From positions 7,059,001 to 7,123,000 of the forward strand of contig NZ_CP018047.1 in the NCBI RefSeq assembly GCF_002009175.1: DNA of 64,000 nucleotides, read 5' to 3'. The notes below the pieces were generated by a model that ran no database searches, had not been told where the DNA came from, and saw nothing but the letters and a program-made list of their open reading frames with translations. This stretch comes from Streptomyces niveus (GTDB lineage: Bacteria; Actinomycetota; Actinomycetes; Streptomycetales; Streptomycetaceae). The position numbers and the translations under genes were made by a program. This document shows positions 1 through 11,122 of the stretch, piece by piece; within the stretch, counting starts at the first letter, position 1; each line of letters opens with the position of its first letter.

Positions 1-986
1 AGCGGAGCCGGACCGGCCGGCGCCGCCCAGCGCCAGCACGCCGTCACCTCGTCGGTGATGATGACCCGGCGCGACCCGTGGGTGAACATGCTGCGCACCA
101 CGGTCGCCTCGCTCGCCGCCGGGGTCGGCGGCGCCGACTCCGTGACCGTGCTGCCGTTCGACCACAGTCTCGGGCTCCCCGACGCCTTCGCCCGGCGCAT
201 CGCGCGCAACACCTCGACCATCCTCATCGAGGAGTCCCACCTCGGCCGCGTCATCGACCCGGCCGGCGGCTCCTGGTACGTCGAACGGCTGACCGACGAC
301 CTCGCGCACGCCGCCTGGGCCTGGTTCCAGGAGATCGAACGGGCCGGCGGCCAGCGCGCCGCGCTGCGCGACGGCCTGGTCGCCGAACGCCTCGCCACGA
401 CCTGGGCGGCCCGCTCCGAGAAGCTGGCCCGCCGACGCGAACCGGTCACCGGCGTCAGCGAGTTCCCCCAACTGGCCGAGACACCCGTCGTACGCGACGC
501 CTCACCCCCGGCCGCGACCGGCGGACTGCCCACCGTCCGCCGCGACGACGCCTTCGAGGCCCTGCGCACCCGCTCCGACGCCCACCTCGCCTCGACCGGC
601 GCCCGCCCCCGCGTCTTCCTGGCCGCGCTCGGCCCGGCCGCCGCGCACACGGCGCGGGTGACCTTCGCGTCCAACCTCTTCCAGTCCGGCGGTGTCGAAC
701 CGGTCCACGACCCCGTGACCGTCGACGCCTCCACCGCCGCCGAAGCCTTCGAACGCAGCGGCGCCGCCATCGCCTGCCTCTGTTCCAGCGATCCGCTCTA
801 CGCCGAACAGGCAGGGGAAGTCGCCGCGGCACTGAAATCGGCCGGAGCCACCCGCGTGTATCTCGCGGGACGTCCGGGCGAACTGCGCGAGACCCTCACC
901 GGCGCCGGAGTCGACGAGTTCGTCGCCGCCGGCGGGGACGCCGTCGCCCAACTCACCTCCGCCCTCGACCACATGGGAGTGGCGCC

Positions 987-990
<4 letters not shown>
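1..990 (+). CDS. mutA: Methylmalonyl-CoA mutase small (beta) subunit, 5' end outside window
   Basis: The frame is open from base 1, so the window cuts the gene; 329 codons remain. It is the non-catalytic partner of the heterodimeric B12-dependent mutase that interconverts (R)-methylmalonyl-CoA and succinyl-CoA. The visible part carries the end of the TIM-barrel domain ([20 protein letters not shown]) and then a C-terminal flavodoxin-like domain that lacks the cobalamin-binding DxHxxG motif, as expected for this subunit. Its stop overlaps the start of the large subunit (ATGA), so the two are translationally coupled. Assignment is firm because of the adjacent large subunit and MeaB. Confidence 0.93.
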
Positions 991-3188
<2,198 letters not shown>

Positions 3189-3192
3189 GCCG

Positions 3193-4203
3193 GTGACAGC
3201 TCGGACCGGCATCGACATCGACACCTACACCAAAGGCGTGCTCGACGGCTCCCGTTCGGCCGTCGCGCGCGCCATCACCCTCGTGGAGTCCACCAGGGCC
3301 GACCACCGGGAACTCGCCCAGCGCCTGCTGACCGCGCTGCTGCCGTACTCCGGCACGGCACGCAGGATCGGCGTCAGCGGCGTACCCGGCGTCGGCAAGT
3401 CCACCTTCATCGACGCCCTCGGCACGATGCTCACCGGCCTCGGGCACCGGGTCGCCGTCCTCGCCGTCGACCCCTCGTCCAGCAGGACCGGCGGCTCCAT
3501 CCTGGGCGACAAGACCCGTATGGAGCGCCTGGCCGTCGACCCGGCGGCCTTCGTACGGCCCTCACCCACGGCGGGCACCCTGGGCGGCGTCGCCAAGGCC
3601 ACCCGCGAGACGATCATCATCATGGAGGCGGCCGGCTACGACGTGGTCCTCGTCGAGACCGTCGGCGTCGGCCAGTCGGAGACCGCCGTGGCGAACATGG
3701 TCGACTCCTTCCTCCTACTGAGCCTCGCCCGTACCGGCGACCAGCTCCAGGGCATCAAGAAGGGCGTACTGGAACTGGCCGACCTCATCGCCGTCAACAA
3801 GGCCGACGGACCGCACGAGCGGGACGCGAAGTCCGCCGCGCGTGAACTCGCGGGCGCGCTGCGCCTGATGCACCCCGCCGACGCCGCGTGGACACCACCG
3901 GTCCTGAGTTGCAGTGCCCGTGAGGGCACCGGGCTCGACACCGTCTGGGAGCGCCTGGAACAGCACAGGAAGGTCCTCGACGCCGGCGGACGTCTCCGGC
4001 GCAAGCGCAGCGACCAGCAGGTGGACTGGACCTGGTCGATGGTCAGGGACCATCTGCTGGACCGGCTGCGCGACCATCCGGGCGTACGCCACCTGGCGCC
4101 CGCGCTCGAACAGCAGGTGCGGGAGGGCTCGTTGACGGCGACGCTGGCCGCCGAGCGGATCGTCGAGGCGCTGGACCTGCCGGCCGGGGGAGAGGACCGA
4201 TGA
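3193..4203 (+). CDS. meaB: MeaB-type GTPase chaperone of methylmalonyl-CoA mutase (ArgK family)
   Basis: A 336-residue P-loop GTPase that, in known homologues, gates B12 loading onto the mutase and protects it from inactivation. Visible motifs are the Walker [10 protein letters not shown] near residue 64, the family stretch [28 protein letters not shown] and the base-recognition NKAD. I chose the GTG at 3193, four bases after the mutB stop; the reading frame extends further upstream inside mutB, but without family similarity. The stop overlaps the next start (ATGA). The operon position fits the mutase role. Confidence 0.95.
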   Translation: MTARTGIDIDTYTKGVLDGSRSAVARAITLVESTRADHRELAQRLLTALLPYSGTARRIGVSGVPGVGKSTFIDALGTMLTGLGHRVAVLAVDPSSSRTGGSILGDKTRMERLAVDPAAFVRPSPTAGTLGGVAKATRETIIIMEAAGYDVVLVETVGVGQSETAVANMVDSFLLLSLARTGDQLQGIKKGVLELADLIAVNKADGPHERDAKSAARELAGALRLMHPADAAWTPPVLSCSAREGTGLDTVWERLEQHRKVLDAGGRLRRKRSDQQVDWTWSMVRDHLLDRLRDHPGVRHLAPALEQQVREGSLTATLAAERIVEALDLPAGGEDR

Positions 4204-5267
4204 CCGAACGACTTCCTACCGAGGACGAGACCGTCCTCGTACGGCGCGAGGGGCGCGTGGGGCGGCTGACGCTCAACCGGCCTCGCGCGCTCAACGCCCT
4301 GACCCACGCCATGGTGTCGCGCGTCGACGCCGCGCTCACCGCGTGGGAGGCCGACTCCGCCGCGACGACGGTGGTCATCGACGGCGCCGGCGGACGCGGA
4401 CTGTGCGCGGGCGGCGACATCCGGGCGATCTACGAGGACGCGCGTACGGGCGGCTCGGCGTCGCCCGCGTTCTGGCGCGACGAGTACCGCCTCAACGCCC
4501 GGATCGCGCGCTGTCCGATGCCGTACGTCGCCTTCATGGACGGCATCGTGATGGGCGGCGGGGTGGGCGTCTCGGCGCACGGCGACGTGCGGATCGTCAC
4601 CGAGCGCTCACGGGTCGCCATGCCCGAGACCGGAATCGGCCTCGTCCCGGACGTCGGCGGTACGTATCTGCTCTCCCGGGCACCCGGCGAACTCGGTACG
4701 CATCTCGCCCTCACCGGCACGGCGGTGGGCGCCGCCGACGCGATCCTGTGCGGACTCGCCGACCACCACGTGCCCTCCGAGCGGCTGCCCGAACTGGCGC
4801 GCCAACTGGCGGACACGGATGTGCCGGTGGCCGTACGGCGCCACGCGTCGGCGCCGCCCGAGGGGGAGTTGGCCGCCGACCGCGAGTGGATCGACACCTG
4901 TTACGCCGCCGACTCGGTGGAGGAGATCGTGGACCGGCTCTTCGCCAGCGGGCACCACGGGGCGAAGCAGACGGCGGAGACCATCCTGACGAAGTCACCG
5001 ACCGCGCTGAAGGCGACGCTGGCCGCCGTACGGCGGGCGCGGACGGCCGGGACGCTGGAAGAGGTGCTGGACGTGGAGTACCGGGCGTCGTGCGCGGCGC
5101 TGCGGACGCCGGATCTGGTGGAGGGGATCAGGGCGCAGGTCATCGACAAGGACCGGACGCCGAAGTGGGTGCCGGGGGAGCTGGGCGCGGTGACGCCGGC
5201 GGACGTGGCGCGCTTCTCGGCGGTGCCGCCCGGCGGGGACCTTGGGCTGGCGGGCGCGCTCTCCTGA
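4200..5267 (+). CDS. Enoyl-CoA hydratase/isomerase family, probable 3-hydroxyisobutyryl-CoA hydrolase
   Basis: The 355-residue crotonase-fold protein has the oxyanion-hole segments [14 protein letters not shown] and [17 protein letters not shown] and the conserved [20 protein letters not shown]. Length and these motifs match the ECH_2 group that hydrolyses 3-hydroxyisobutyryl-CoA in valine breakdown, rather than the roughly 260-residue hydratases. Valine catabolism feeds propionyl-CoA and methylmalonyl-CoA, which fits cotranscription with mutAB-meaB. Start and meaB stop overlap by 4 nt. Family is certain; the exact substrate is inferred. Confidence 0.85.
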   Translation: MTERLPTEDETVLVRREGRVGRLTLNRPRALNALTHAMVSRVDAALTAWEADSAATTVVIDGAGGRGLCAGGDIRAIYEDARTGGSASPAFWRDEYRLNARIARCPMPYVAFMDGIVMGGGVGVSAHGDVRIVTERSRVAMPETGIGLVPDVGGTYLLSRAPGELGTHLALTGTAVGAADAILCGLADHHVPSERLPELARQLADTDVPVAVRRHASAPPEGELAADREWIDTCYAADSVEEIVDRLFASGHHGAKQTAETILTKSPTALKATLAAVRRARTAGTLEEVLDVEYRASCAALRTPDLVEGIRAQVIDKDRTPKWVPGELGAVTPADVARFSAVPPGGDLGLAGALS

Positions 5268-5291
5268 GCGTGCCCGGTGATCGAGGGCGCG

Positions 5292-5320
5292 TTTCAAGTC
5301 CGTCCGGCGCTTGAGGACGA
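5292..5320. repeat. Intergenic hairpin of the common Streptomyces type, likely terminator
   Basis: The sequence has arms TCAAG (5294-5298) and CTTGA (5310-5314) around a GC core (CGTCCGGCG). From memory this closely resembles a hairpin that recurs between genes in many Streptomyces genomes. It lies just after the convergent stops of the enoyl-CoA hydratase gene and the TVP38 gene, so it probably acts as a bidirectional terminator. Confidence 0.55.
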
Positions 5321-5325
5321 ACCCG

Positions 5326-6069
5326 TCAGGCGACCGGCTCCGGGACCCTGGCCTCCGTGGGCGCCGGGCTCGCCGCACGCAACCGGTGGCGCTTGAACCA
5401 GGCCAGCACGCCCGCCCCCGCCCCCGTCAGCACGATGAACCCCATCGCCAGCAGGAACGCGGGCGACGTCGGCGACCCCGCCTCGCTCCCGGCGATCACG
5501 TACGCCGCCGTGTTCGGGACGCAGCCGATGCCCGTCGCCAGCAGGAACGGCGGCCAGCCCATCTTCGACACCGCCGCACAGTAGTTGGCGGCCACGAACG
5601 GGATCCCGGGGAAGAGCCGTACCGCCATCATCGAGCGGAAGCCGTGCCGGCTCAACTGCCCGTCCGCCGCCGTCAGCCAGCGGCCCCGAAGCAGCGGACG
5701 CAGCGCGTCCTGACCGAGGAAGCGGCCGAGGCCGAAGGCGATACCCGCGCCCAGCACCGTCCCCGCGATCGCCGCCGGGAGCCCGAGCTGCGTACCGAAC
5801 AGCGCGCCCGCCGCGAGGTTGAGCAGCGGACGCGGCACGAAGGCCGCCGTGCACACCCCGTAGGCCGCGGCGAACAGCACCACGGCCGCGCCGCCGCTGA
5901 GCTGCGGCCAGCCGGCCGAGACGAATCTCTGCGGCTCGTAGACCAGCACAGCGGTCCCCGCGCACGCCAGAAGGAGCACGAGGAGGGAGAGCCTGGACCA
6001 GGGTGAGAGCAGCACCCTCGTACAGCGGACCGTGAGGCCGGCGGACGGCCTGTCGACAGGGTCGAGCAT
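5326..6069 (-). CDS. TVP38/TMEM64 family membrane protein
   Basis: The 247-residue protein has about five to six hydrophobic segments and the VTT/SNARE-associated domain signature, including a G/F-rich re-entrant segment and RLFPGIPFVAANY. Family members are integral membrane proteins related to DedA, with proposed roles in lipid scrambling and membrane homeostasis. The N-terminal segment before the first helix is short, and a charged Ala/Pro-rich tail ends the protein. It is monocistronic and convergent with the upstream operon. Function is not known beyond the family. Confidence 0.85.
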   Translation of the reverse strand: MLDPVDRPSAGLTVRCTRVLLSPWSRLSLLVLLLACAGTAVLVYEPQRFVSAGWPQLSGGAAVVLFAAAYGVCTAAFVPRPLLNLAAGALFGTQLGLPAAIAGTVLGAGIAFGLGRFLGQDALRPLLRGRWLTAADGQLSRHGFRSMMAVRLFPGIPFVAANYCAAVSKMGWPPFLLATGIGCVPNTAAYVIAGSEAGSPTSPAFLLAMGFIVLTGAGAGVLAWFKRHRLRAASPAPTEARVPEPVA

Positions 6070-6208
6070 TCGGGGAGACTAACCGACGACGAGATGTGAT
6101 TGTCATCAAGAGCCGCGAGACAACCGCCACTCGGGCGGTCGCCCGGCCCGTCCGGAGCCGTACGCGGACCACCACGCACTGTCAGTGCCGGCGCATAACC
6201 TGCATGTC

Positions 6209-6907
6209 ATGACCCTCGCACCGCCGCCCAGCGCCCTCGCCGACACCGTGCTGGCACGGCTCGTCGTCAGTTACGCCACAGCGGCCGATCCGGTCGGGGC
6301 CGCGCGGTCCGCCGCGTATCTCAAGGGCGTCGCCCCCTTCCTCGGCATCCCCGCGCCCCAACGCCGCGCGCTGTCACGGCAGATCCTCGACGAGCTGCCG
6401 CGTCCCGACGAGAGCGACTGCGTGGCGATCGCGCTGCGCTGCTGGGAGCTGCCCGAGCGGGAGTACCAGTACTTCGCGGTCGACTACCTCCGCCGTCACG
6501 TCCGCCGTCTGTCCTCCGGCTTCCTCCCCGTCGTACGGCATCTCGTCTCCACGGTCTCCTGGTGGGACACCGTCGACGCCCTCGCCGCCCATCTCGCCGG
6601 CGGACTCGTCACCGCCGACCGCGCGCTCGCGGCCGAGATGGACGCCTGGATCGAGGACGAGAACCTGTGGATCGCGCGCACCGCGCTGCTGCACCAGCTC
6701 ACCTACAAGGAAGCGACCGACACCGAGCGGCTGTTCGGCTACTGCCTCCGGCAGTCCGGCCACCCCGACTTCTTCATCCGCAAGGCGATCGGCTGGTGCT
6801 TGCGCGAGTACGCCAAGACAGACCCGGCCGCCGTCCGTGACTTCGTCGAGGGCGCCCGCGACCGGCTCTCCCCGCTCTCCGTACGCGAGGCCCTGAAGAA
6901 CCTCTGA
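6209..6907 (+). CDS. DNA alkylation repair protein (AlkD-like HEAT-repeat glycosylase)
   Basis: The 232-residue product is nearly all alpha-helical and matches the DNA alkylation repair (AlkD) family, which excises bulky or cationic alkylated bases. Family landmarks include FLGIPAPQRRALSRQI near the N-terminus, a middle WWDTVD segment, and the C-terminal FFIRKAIGWCLREYAKTDP. I chose ATG 6209 rather than the GTG-type start at 6185, since a TAACCT hexamer lies at 6196-6201, seven bases before it, which suggests a leaderless mRNA. It is a single gene divergent from the TVP38 gene. Confidence 0.9.
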   Translation: MTLAPPPSALADTVLARLVVSYATAADPVGAARSAAYLKGVAPFLGIPAPQRRALSRQILDELPRPDESDCVAIALRCWELPEREYQYFAVDYLRRHVRRLSSGFLPVVRHLVSTVSWWDTVDALAAHLAGGLVTADRALAAEMDAWIEDENLWIARTALLHQLTYKEATDTERLFGYCLRQSGHPDFFIRKAIGWCLREYAKTDPAAVRDFVEGARDRLSPLSVREALKNL

Positions 6908-6995
6908 GCCCCGAGCCCACCCGGCCCCGCGCCCACCCAGCGGTGCGCGCATAAATCTGTCGACGCCACGGCGCCGGTCGGACATCATCGGGGAC

Positions 6996-7118
6996 ATGTT
7001 CCGGTACGCCTTCCACGCAGCGTCGTCCGCGGTCGCGGACGCGCCGAAGGCTGCCGCGTTCCTGGCGGCGCACGCGGAAGCCGCCGCGGCGGCGCCGCTC
7101 GACGGCGCCCGAAGCTGA
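6996..7118 (+). CDS. Possible 40-residue small protein upstream of EF-Tu3
   Basis: A short ATG-initiated frame ([20 protein letters not shown] near its start) ends 98 bases before the EF-Tu3 gene. The predicted product is Ala-rich and helical with no recognised domain, and no convincing Shine-Dalgarno precedes it. It fills part of the 309-bp gap between the repair gene and tuf3. It could be a genuine small protein, a leader peptide, or chance, because such open frames are common at this GC content. Confidence 0.3.
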   Translation: MFRYAFHAASSAVADAPKAAAFLAAHAEAAAAAPLDGARS

Positions 7119-7216
7119 CCCTTCCCGGATCGTCCGGCGGACCCCACAGGGGGAGGGTCGGCAAGGCCCCGGGGGTCCCCTTCACGCTTCGAGTTCCTGG
7201 AAGGAACACGTCAGCC

Positions 7217-8395
7217 ATGCCCAAGACGGCATACGTGCGCACCAAGCCGCACCTCAACATCGGCACCATGGGCCATGTCGACCACGGCAAGACCACTCTG
7301 ACCGCGGCCATCACCAAGGTCCTCAGCGAGCGCGGGACCGGCACGTTCGTGCCGTTCGACCGGATCGACCGGGCCCCCGAGGAGGCGGCGCGCGGCATCA
7401 CCATCAACATCGCGCACGTCGAGTACGAGACGGACACCCGGCACTACGCGCACATCGACATGCCCGGCCACGCCGACTACATCAAGAACATGGTCACCGG
7501 CGCGGCGCAGCTCGACGGCGCGATCCTCGTCGTGTCCGCGCTCGACGGGATCATGCCGCAGACCGCCGAGCACGTACTGCTCGCCCGCCAGGTCGGTGTC
7601 GACCACATCGTCGTCGCCCTCAACAAGGCCGACGCGGGCGACGACGAGCTGACCGACCTGGTCGAGCTGGAAGTGCGCGAACTGCTCAGCTCGCACGGGT
7701 ACGGCGGGGAGAGCGTCCCCGTCGTCCGGGTCTCCGGACTCCGGGCGCTGGAGGGCGACCCGCGCTGGACCGACTCCGTACAGGCGCTGCTCGACGCGGT
7801 CGACACGTACGTGCCGATCCCCGTCAGGTACACCGACGCGCCGTTCCTGCTCCCGGTGGAGAACGTCCTGACCATCACCGGGCGCGGCACGGTCGTCACC
7901 GGCGCCGTCGAGCGCGGCACGGTACGCGTCGGCGACCGGATCGAGGTGCTGGGCGCCGAGTCCGGGCCGCAGTTCAGTACGGTCACCTCGCTGGAGACCT
8001 TCGGGAAGCCGATGGAGTTCGCCGAGGCGGGCGACAACGTCGCCCTGCTGCTGCGCGGCATGCCACGCGACGCGATCCGCCGGGGCCATGTGGTGGCCGC
8101 GCCGGACAGCACCGTGCCGAGCAGGCGGTTCACCGCGCGGGTGTACGTCCTGTCGGCGAAGGAGGGCGGACGTACGACGCCGGTGACGACGGGATACCGG
8201 CCGCAGTTCTACATCCGTACGGCGGACGTGGTCGGTGACATCGACCTCGGCGAGCTGGCCGTGGCGCGACCCGGTGACACGGTCTCCCTGACCGTGGAGC
8301 TGGGCAGGGACGTGCCGCTGGAGTCCGGTCTCGGCTTCGCGATCCGCGAGGGCGGACGCACGGTCGGCGCGGGCACGGTGACCGAGCTGATCTGA
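7217..8395 (+). CDS. tuf3: Elongation factor Tu, third divergent paralogue (EF-Tu3)
   Basis: A 392-residue EF-Tu with all GTPase motifs: GHVDHGKT (residues 19-26), the switch [15 protein letters not shown], and NKAD in place of the usual NKCD. Domains II and III are complete, ending [13 protein letters not shown]. It is clearly more divergent than a housekeeping EF-Tu (SGL in place of SAL at G5, RTADVVG in place of RTTDVTG), and it lies outside the str operon. Streptomycetes are known to carry such a tuf3; in an elfamycin producer its product was reported to resist EF-Tu-targeting antibiotics, and stringent-type induction has been described. A good Shine-Dalgarno (GGAAGG) precedes the ATG. 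Confidence 0.93.
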   Translation: MPKTAYVRTKPHLNIGTMGHVDHGKTTLTAAITKVLSERGTGTFVPFDRIDRAPEEAARGITINIAHVEYETDTRHYAHIDMPGHADYIKNMVTGAAQLDGAILVVSALDGIMPQTAEHVLLARQVGVDHIVVALNKADAGDDELTDLVELEVRELLSSHGYGGESVPVVRVSGLRALEGDPRWTDSVQALLDAVDTYVPIPVRYTDAPFLLPVENVLTITGRGTVVTGAVERGTVRVGDRIEVLGAESGPQFSTVTSLETFGKPMEFAEAGDNVALLLRGMPRDAIRRGHVVAAPDSTVPSRRFTARVYVLSAKEGGRTTPVTTGYRPQFYIRTADVVGDIDLGELAVARPGDTVSLTVELGRDVPLESGLGFAIREGGRTVGAGTVTELI

Positions 8396-8411
8396 CCACC
8401 CGCGGGCCACG

Positions 8412-8446
8412 GCGCCCGTCTCCTCCACCGAGGGGGAGGCGGGCGC
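8412..8446 (+). terminator. Terminator after EF-Tu3
   Basis: Arms GCGCCCG (8412-8418) and CGGGCGC (8440-8446) with a further CTCC/GGAG pairing form a strong hairpin 17 bases after the tuf3 stop. There is no U-tract, which is usual for high-GC actinobacteria. Confidence 0.6.
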
Positions 8447-8483
8447 TGTCGGGTCCACCGGGCACGGCACGCACAATGGGACG

Positions 8484-9329
8484 GTGAGCGAAGCCATCCC
8501 CGTCATCAGAACCGTCGACCACGGCACGGCCCGGCTGCTGCCGGACGTGGACCGGGAGCGGGCGTGGCTGCTGACGGTCGACGGCGCGCCCCAGTCGTAC
8601 GTCGACCTGGACGACCCGGCCCATCTCGAATTCGAGTACACGCGGCGCCTGGGGCACGTCGTCGATCTCGCCGCAGACGAGGGCGACCCGCTCGCCGTGC
8701 TCCATCTCGGCGGCGGGGCCCTCACCCTGCCCCGCTACGTCAGCGCGACCCGGCCGGGCTCGGCACAGCACGTCGTCGATGCCGACGGGGCGCTGCTCGC
8801 CCTGGTCGCCGAGGAGTTGCCGCTCCCGGACGGTGCCGGGATCGACGTGCACGGCGCCGACGCCCGCGAATGGCTCGCCTCGGCGCCGGCCCGCTCGGTG
8901 GATCTGCTCATCGGCGACGTCTTCGGCGGCTCGCGGGTGCCCGCACATCTGACGTCCGTGGAGTACGCGCGCCTCGCCGAACGGGTGCTACGGGCCGACG
9001 GTCTCTACGCGGCCAACCTCGCCGACGGCGCGCCCTTCACCTTCCTGACGTCCCAACTGGCCACGTTCGCCTCGGTGTTCGAGGAGCTGGCGCTCATCGC
9101 CGAGCCGTCGGTGCTGCGCGGGCGCCGCTTCGGCAACGCCGTACTCCTCGCCTCGCACGCGCCGATCGACACGGTGGCCCTGGCCCGCCGGACCGCGTCC
9201 GACGCCTTCCCGGCGCGCGTCGAACACGGGGCGTCGCTGCGGCGGTTCACCGGGTCCGCGCCGATCGTGCGGGACGCCGGCGCGGTGGCGTCGCCCGAGC
9301 CGCCCGAGGGAGCGTTCGGCATCGGCTGA
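8484..9329 (+). CDS. Spermidine synthase-like fused methyltransferase-fold protein
   Basis: The 281-residue protein has a Rossmann SAM-binding-type core: VLHLGGGALTLPRYV for the glycine-rich loop, an acidic segment around HVVDADG, and DLLIGDVFGGSRVP as the post-motif. This matches the spermidine synthase-like (PF01564-type) proteins common in actinobacteria, most of which are not proven polyamine synthases. The GTG at 8484 is preceded by CACAAT six bases upstream and no Shine-Dalgarno. No polyamine genes are nearby, so the substrate is open. Confidence 0.8.
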   Translation: MSEAIPVIRTVDHGTARLLPDVDRERAWLLTVDGAPQSYVDLDDPAHLEFEYTRRLGHVVDLAADEGDPLAVLHLGGGALTLPRYVSATRPGSAQHVVDADGALLALVAEELPLPDGAGIDVHGADAREWLASAPARSVDLLIGDVFGGSRVPAHLTSVEYARLAERVLRADGLYAANLADGAPFTFLTSQLATFASVFEELALIAEPSVLRGRRFGNAVLLASHAPIDTVALARRTASDAFPARVEHGASLRRFTGSAPIVRDAGAVASPEPPEGAFGIG

Positions 9330-9364
9330 GCCCCGAGTCCGGCGCGCACGCGGGGCTCGGGGCT

Positions 9365-9384
9365 CGGCCGGTCCGGACCGGCCG
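9365..9384. terminator. 20-bp perfect palindrome between convergent genes
   Basis: Bases 9365-9384 read identically on both strands (centre GTCCGGAC). The element lies between the stop at 9329 and the stop of the opposing gene at 9386, so it is probably a bidirectional terminator. Confidence 0.6.
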
Positions 9385-9385
9385 G

Positions 9386-10444
9386 TTACTCGGCCAGCCG
9401 GACGGTGCTCATGATCTTCATCAGCGTCTCGTCGGGGATCTCGTCCTCGACGCCCCTGGCGCCGTACAGGACCCACGTCGTGAAGTCACCCTTGGCGTTG
9501 GTGAAGGTGAAGGCGATCGACTTGCCGTCGGTGTCGCACTTCTCCTTCTTGGGCAGGCCCGTGCTCGCGGCCGTCGAGTAGTGCCCCTTGAGCCCGGCCT
9601 TGGTCGTGTAGGCCTTGGACTTCTCGACCTTGATCGCCTGCTGCTGCTGTGCCTCGGTCGCTTCCTGCGCGTACGCGGCCCAGACCCAGCTCCCGGACTC
9701 GTTGCTGGCGGCGGTCGCCGTGTCCTTGGCGCCCTTGCCGCCCTTGGTGCCGGTGCCGCCGAGGCTGACGTCCTCGATCTCGCCGTCCTTGTCCGTGTCC
9801 TGCTCGCACCAGGCGGTCTTCAGGAAGGCCGGCGCGGAGAAGGTGATGGCGGGCGAGCCGTCACCCGCCTCGACGTCCTCGAAGCCGGAGAAGGTGTCGG
9901 GCTTCTCGACCACCCAGTCGGCGGGGACGTCGAACTGCGTCCCGTGGTTGGGGTTGGTCACGACCTTCCAGCCCGCGATGGTGGGCTTGCCCACACCCGA
10001 ACCGTCGCGCGGGTTGTCCTCCGCCGTCGGTGTCGGCTTCGCCTTCGACTCCTCGGACGCCTTGGGGTCGTCCGCGACGCTGGAGCTCCCGTCGTCGTTG
10101 CCGAGCACGAAGAAGGCTGTGGCCGCCGCCGCGACGACGACCGCCGAAGCGGCGACGATCGCGACCGTCTTCGTCCGCTTCTTGTCCTGGGAGGGGTCGG
10201 GGCCGCCCGGACCGCCGCCGTAACCCGGCACCGCGTACTGCTGCGGCACGGTCGGCTGCTGGTACGGGTTGGGCGGCTGCTGTCCCGGCTGCTGCGGGTA
10301 GCCGGGCTGCTGCTGATATCCAGGCTGCTGATATCCCGGCTGCTGGTAGGGATTCGGCTGCTGGTACCCCGGCTGCTGGTAAGGGTTGGAATTCGGATCC
10401 TGCGGGTTTTGCTCGCCCCCGGGCGGCTGCTGTCCTGGCCACAT
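9386..10444 (-). CDS. Single-pass membrane protein with Pro/Gln/Tyr-rich cytoplasmic head and extracellular domain
   Basis: The 352-residue product starts with about 85 residues of near-repeats built on NPYQQPGYQQ, then a basic DKKRTK stretch, one transmembrane helix (about residues 92-114), an Asp/Ser/Lys linker and a roughly 190-residue external domain that I do not recognise. Such Pro/Gln-rich heads before one helix are common in actinobacterial cell-envelope proteins. The ATG at 10444 was chosen because the Pro/Gln-rich head begins there; the open frame upstream overlaps the divergent thioesterase gene. Function unknown. Confidence 0.75.
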   Translation of the reverse strand: MWPGQQPPGGEQNPQDPNSNPYQQPGYQQPNPYQQPGYQQPGYQQQPGYPQQPGQQPPNPYQQPTVPQQYAVPGYGGGPGGPDPSQDKKRTKTVAIVAASAVVVAAAATAFFVLGNDDGSSSVADDPKASEESKAKPTPTAEDNPRDGSGVGKPTIAGWKVVTNPNHGTQFDVPADWVVEKPDTFSGFEDVEAGDGSPAITFSAPAFLKTAWCEQDTDKDGEIEDVSLGGTGTKGGKGAKDTATAASNESGSWVWAAYAQEATEAQQQQAIKVEKSKAYTTKAGLKGHYSTAASTGLPKKEKCDTDGKSIAFTFTNAKGDFTTWVLYGARGVEDEIPDETLMKIMSTVRLAE

Positions 10445-10513
10445 GGCGAGTAACGATAGATGGGTCGTCCCCGCACTGCTACGGCCGCCCTGTCGCAGGA
10501 TGGCAACTGACGC

Positions 10514-10529
10514 TACTCGCGAGTAATAT
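10514..10529 (+). promoter_or_regulatory. Palindrome overlapping a leaderless -10 element
   Basis: TACTCGCGAGTA (10514-10525) is a perfect 12-bp palindrome whose right edge runs into TAATAT (10524-10529), an excellent -10 hexamer eight bases before the ATG at 10538. No Shine-Dalgarno is present. The palindrome is a candidate operator. Confidence 0.5.
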
Positions 10530-10537
10530 CGCGCCGT

Positions 10538-10990
10538 ATGAGCTCCGATCAGATGACCGTCGGCGAGATGCTCGCCGCCACCGTGCCCATGGCGAGGACT
10601 CTCAACATGGAGTTCCTCGAAACCACCGCCGAGCGCGCCGTCGTACGGCTTCCGGACCAGGCCGCCTTCCACAACCACGTCGGCGGCCCGCACGCCGGCG
10701 CGATGTTCACACTCGGTGACACCGTCAGCGGCGCCGTCGTGCTCGCCGCCTTCGGCGACCAGCTCACCCGCGCCGTCCCGCTCGTCGTCAAGGCGGAGAT
10801 CGGCTACAAGAAGCTCGCCATGGGCGTCGTCACGGCGACCGCCACCGTCGGCCGCCCGGTCGCGGACGTCGTCGCCGAACTCGACGGGGGCGGGCGGCCG
10901 GAGATACCCGTCACCGTCGTCTTCAACCGGGAGGACGGCGCCGTCACCGGCGAGATGATCATCGTCTGGACGCTGCGCCTCAACACCTGA
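10538..10990 (+). CDS. Hotdog-fold thioesterase (DUF4442/PaaI-like)
   Basis: The 150-residue protein is a single hotdog domain: FHNHVGGPHAGAMFTLGD holds the characteristic N-H-x-G-x-x-H-A-G signature before the long central helix, followed by strands ending GEMIIVWTLRLN. PaaI/DUF4442 members hydrolyse acyl-CoA thioesters; the substrate here is not indicated by the neighbours. It is divergent from the Pro/Gln-rich membrane protein gene and appears to have a leaderless promoter. Confidence 0.85.
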   Translation: MSSDQMTVGEMLAATVPMARTLNMEFLETTAERAVVRLPDQAAFHNHVGGPHAGAMFTLGDTVSGAVVLAAFGDQLTRAVPLVVKAEIGYKKLAMGVVTATATVGRPVADVVAELDGGGRPEIPVTVVFNREDGAVTGEMIIVWTLRLNT

Positions 10991-11056
10991 CCGGTCCGCC
11001 GCCGACGCCCGTGGCGCGGTCGGCCCCGGTCATCGAAGGGTGTGCGGTACAGGTAG

Positions 11057-11095
11057 GCTGCCCGGCGTGCGCCTGGAAGGCGCACGCCGGGCAGC
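11057..11095 (+). other. 17-bp-stem hairpin in the dedA leader
   Basis: Perfect complementary arms at 11057-11073 and 11079-11095 enclose the loop TGGAA. The hairpin ends 28 bases before the dedA start and 16 bases before its GGAGG ribosome-binding site (11111-11115). A TAGGCT hexamer at 11054-11059 overlaps its start. It may be the terminator of the upstream thioesterase gene or a 5'-UTR structure affecting dedA. Confidence 0.6.
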
Positions 11096-11122
11096 GGCAC
11101 ATCCGACACAGGAGGAACGGTC

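Noticed and set aside
8564..10453. 629-codon + strand frame
   Set aside because: It overlaps the spermidine synthase-like gene in another frame and the membrane protein gene in antisense.
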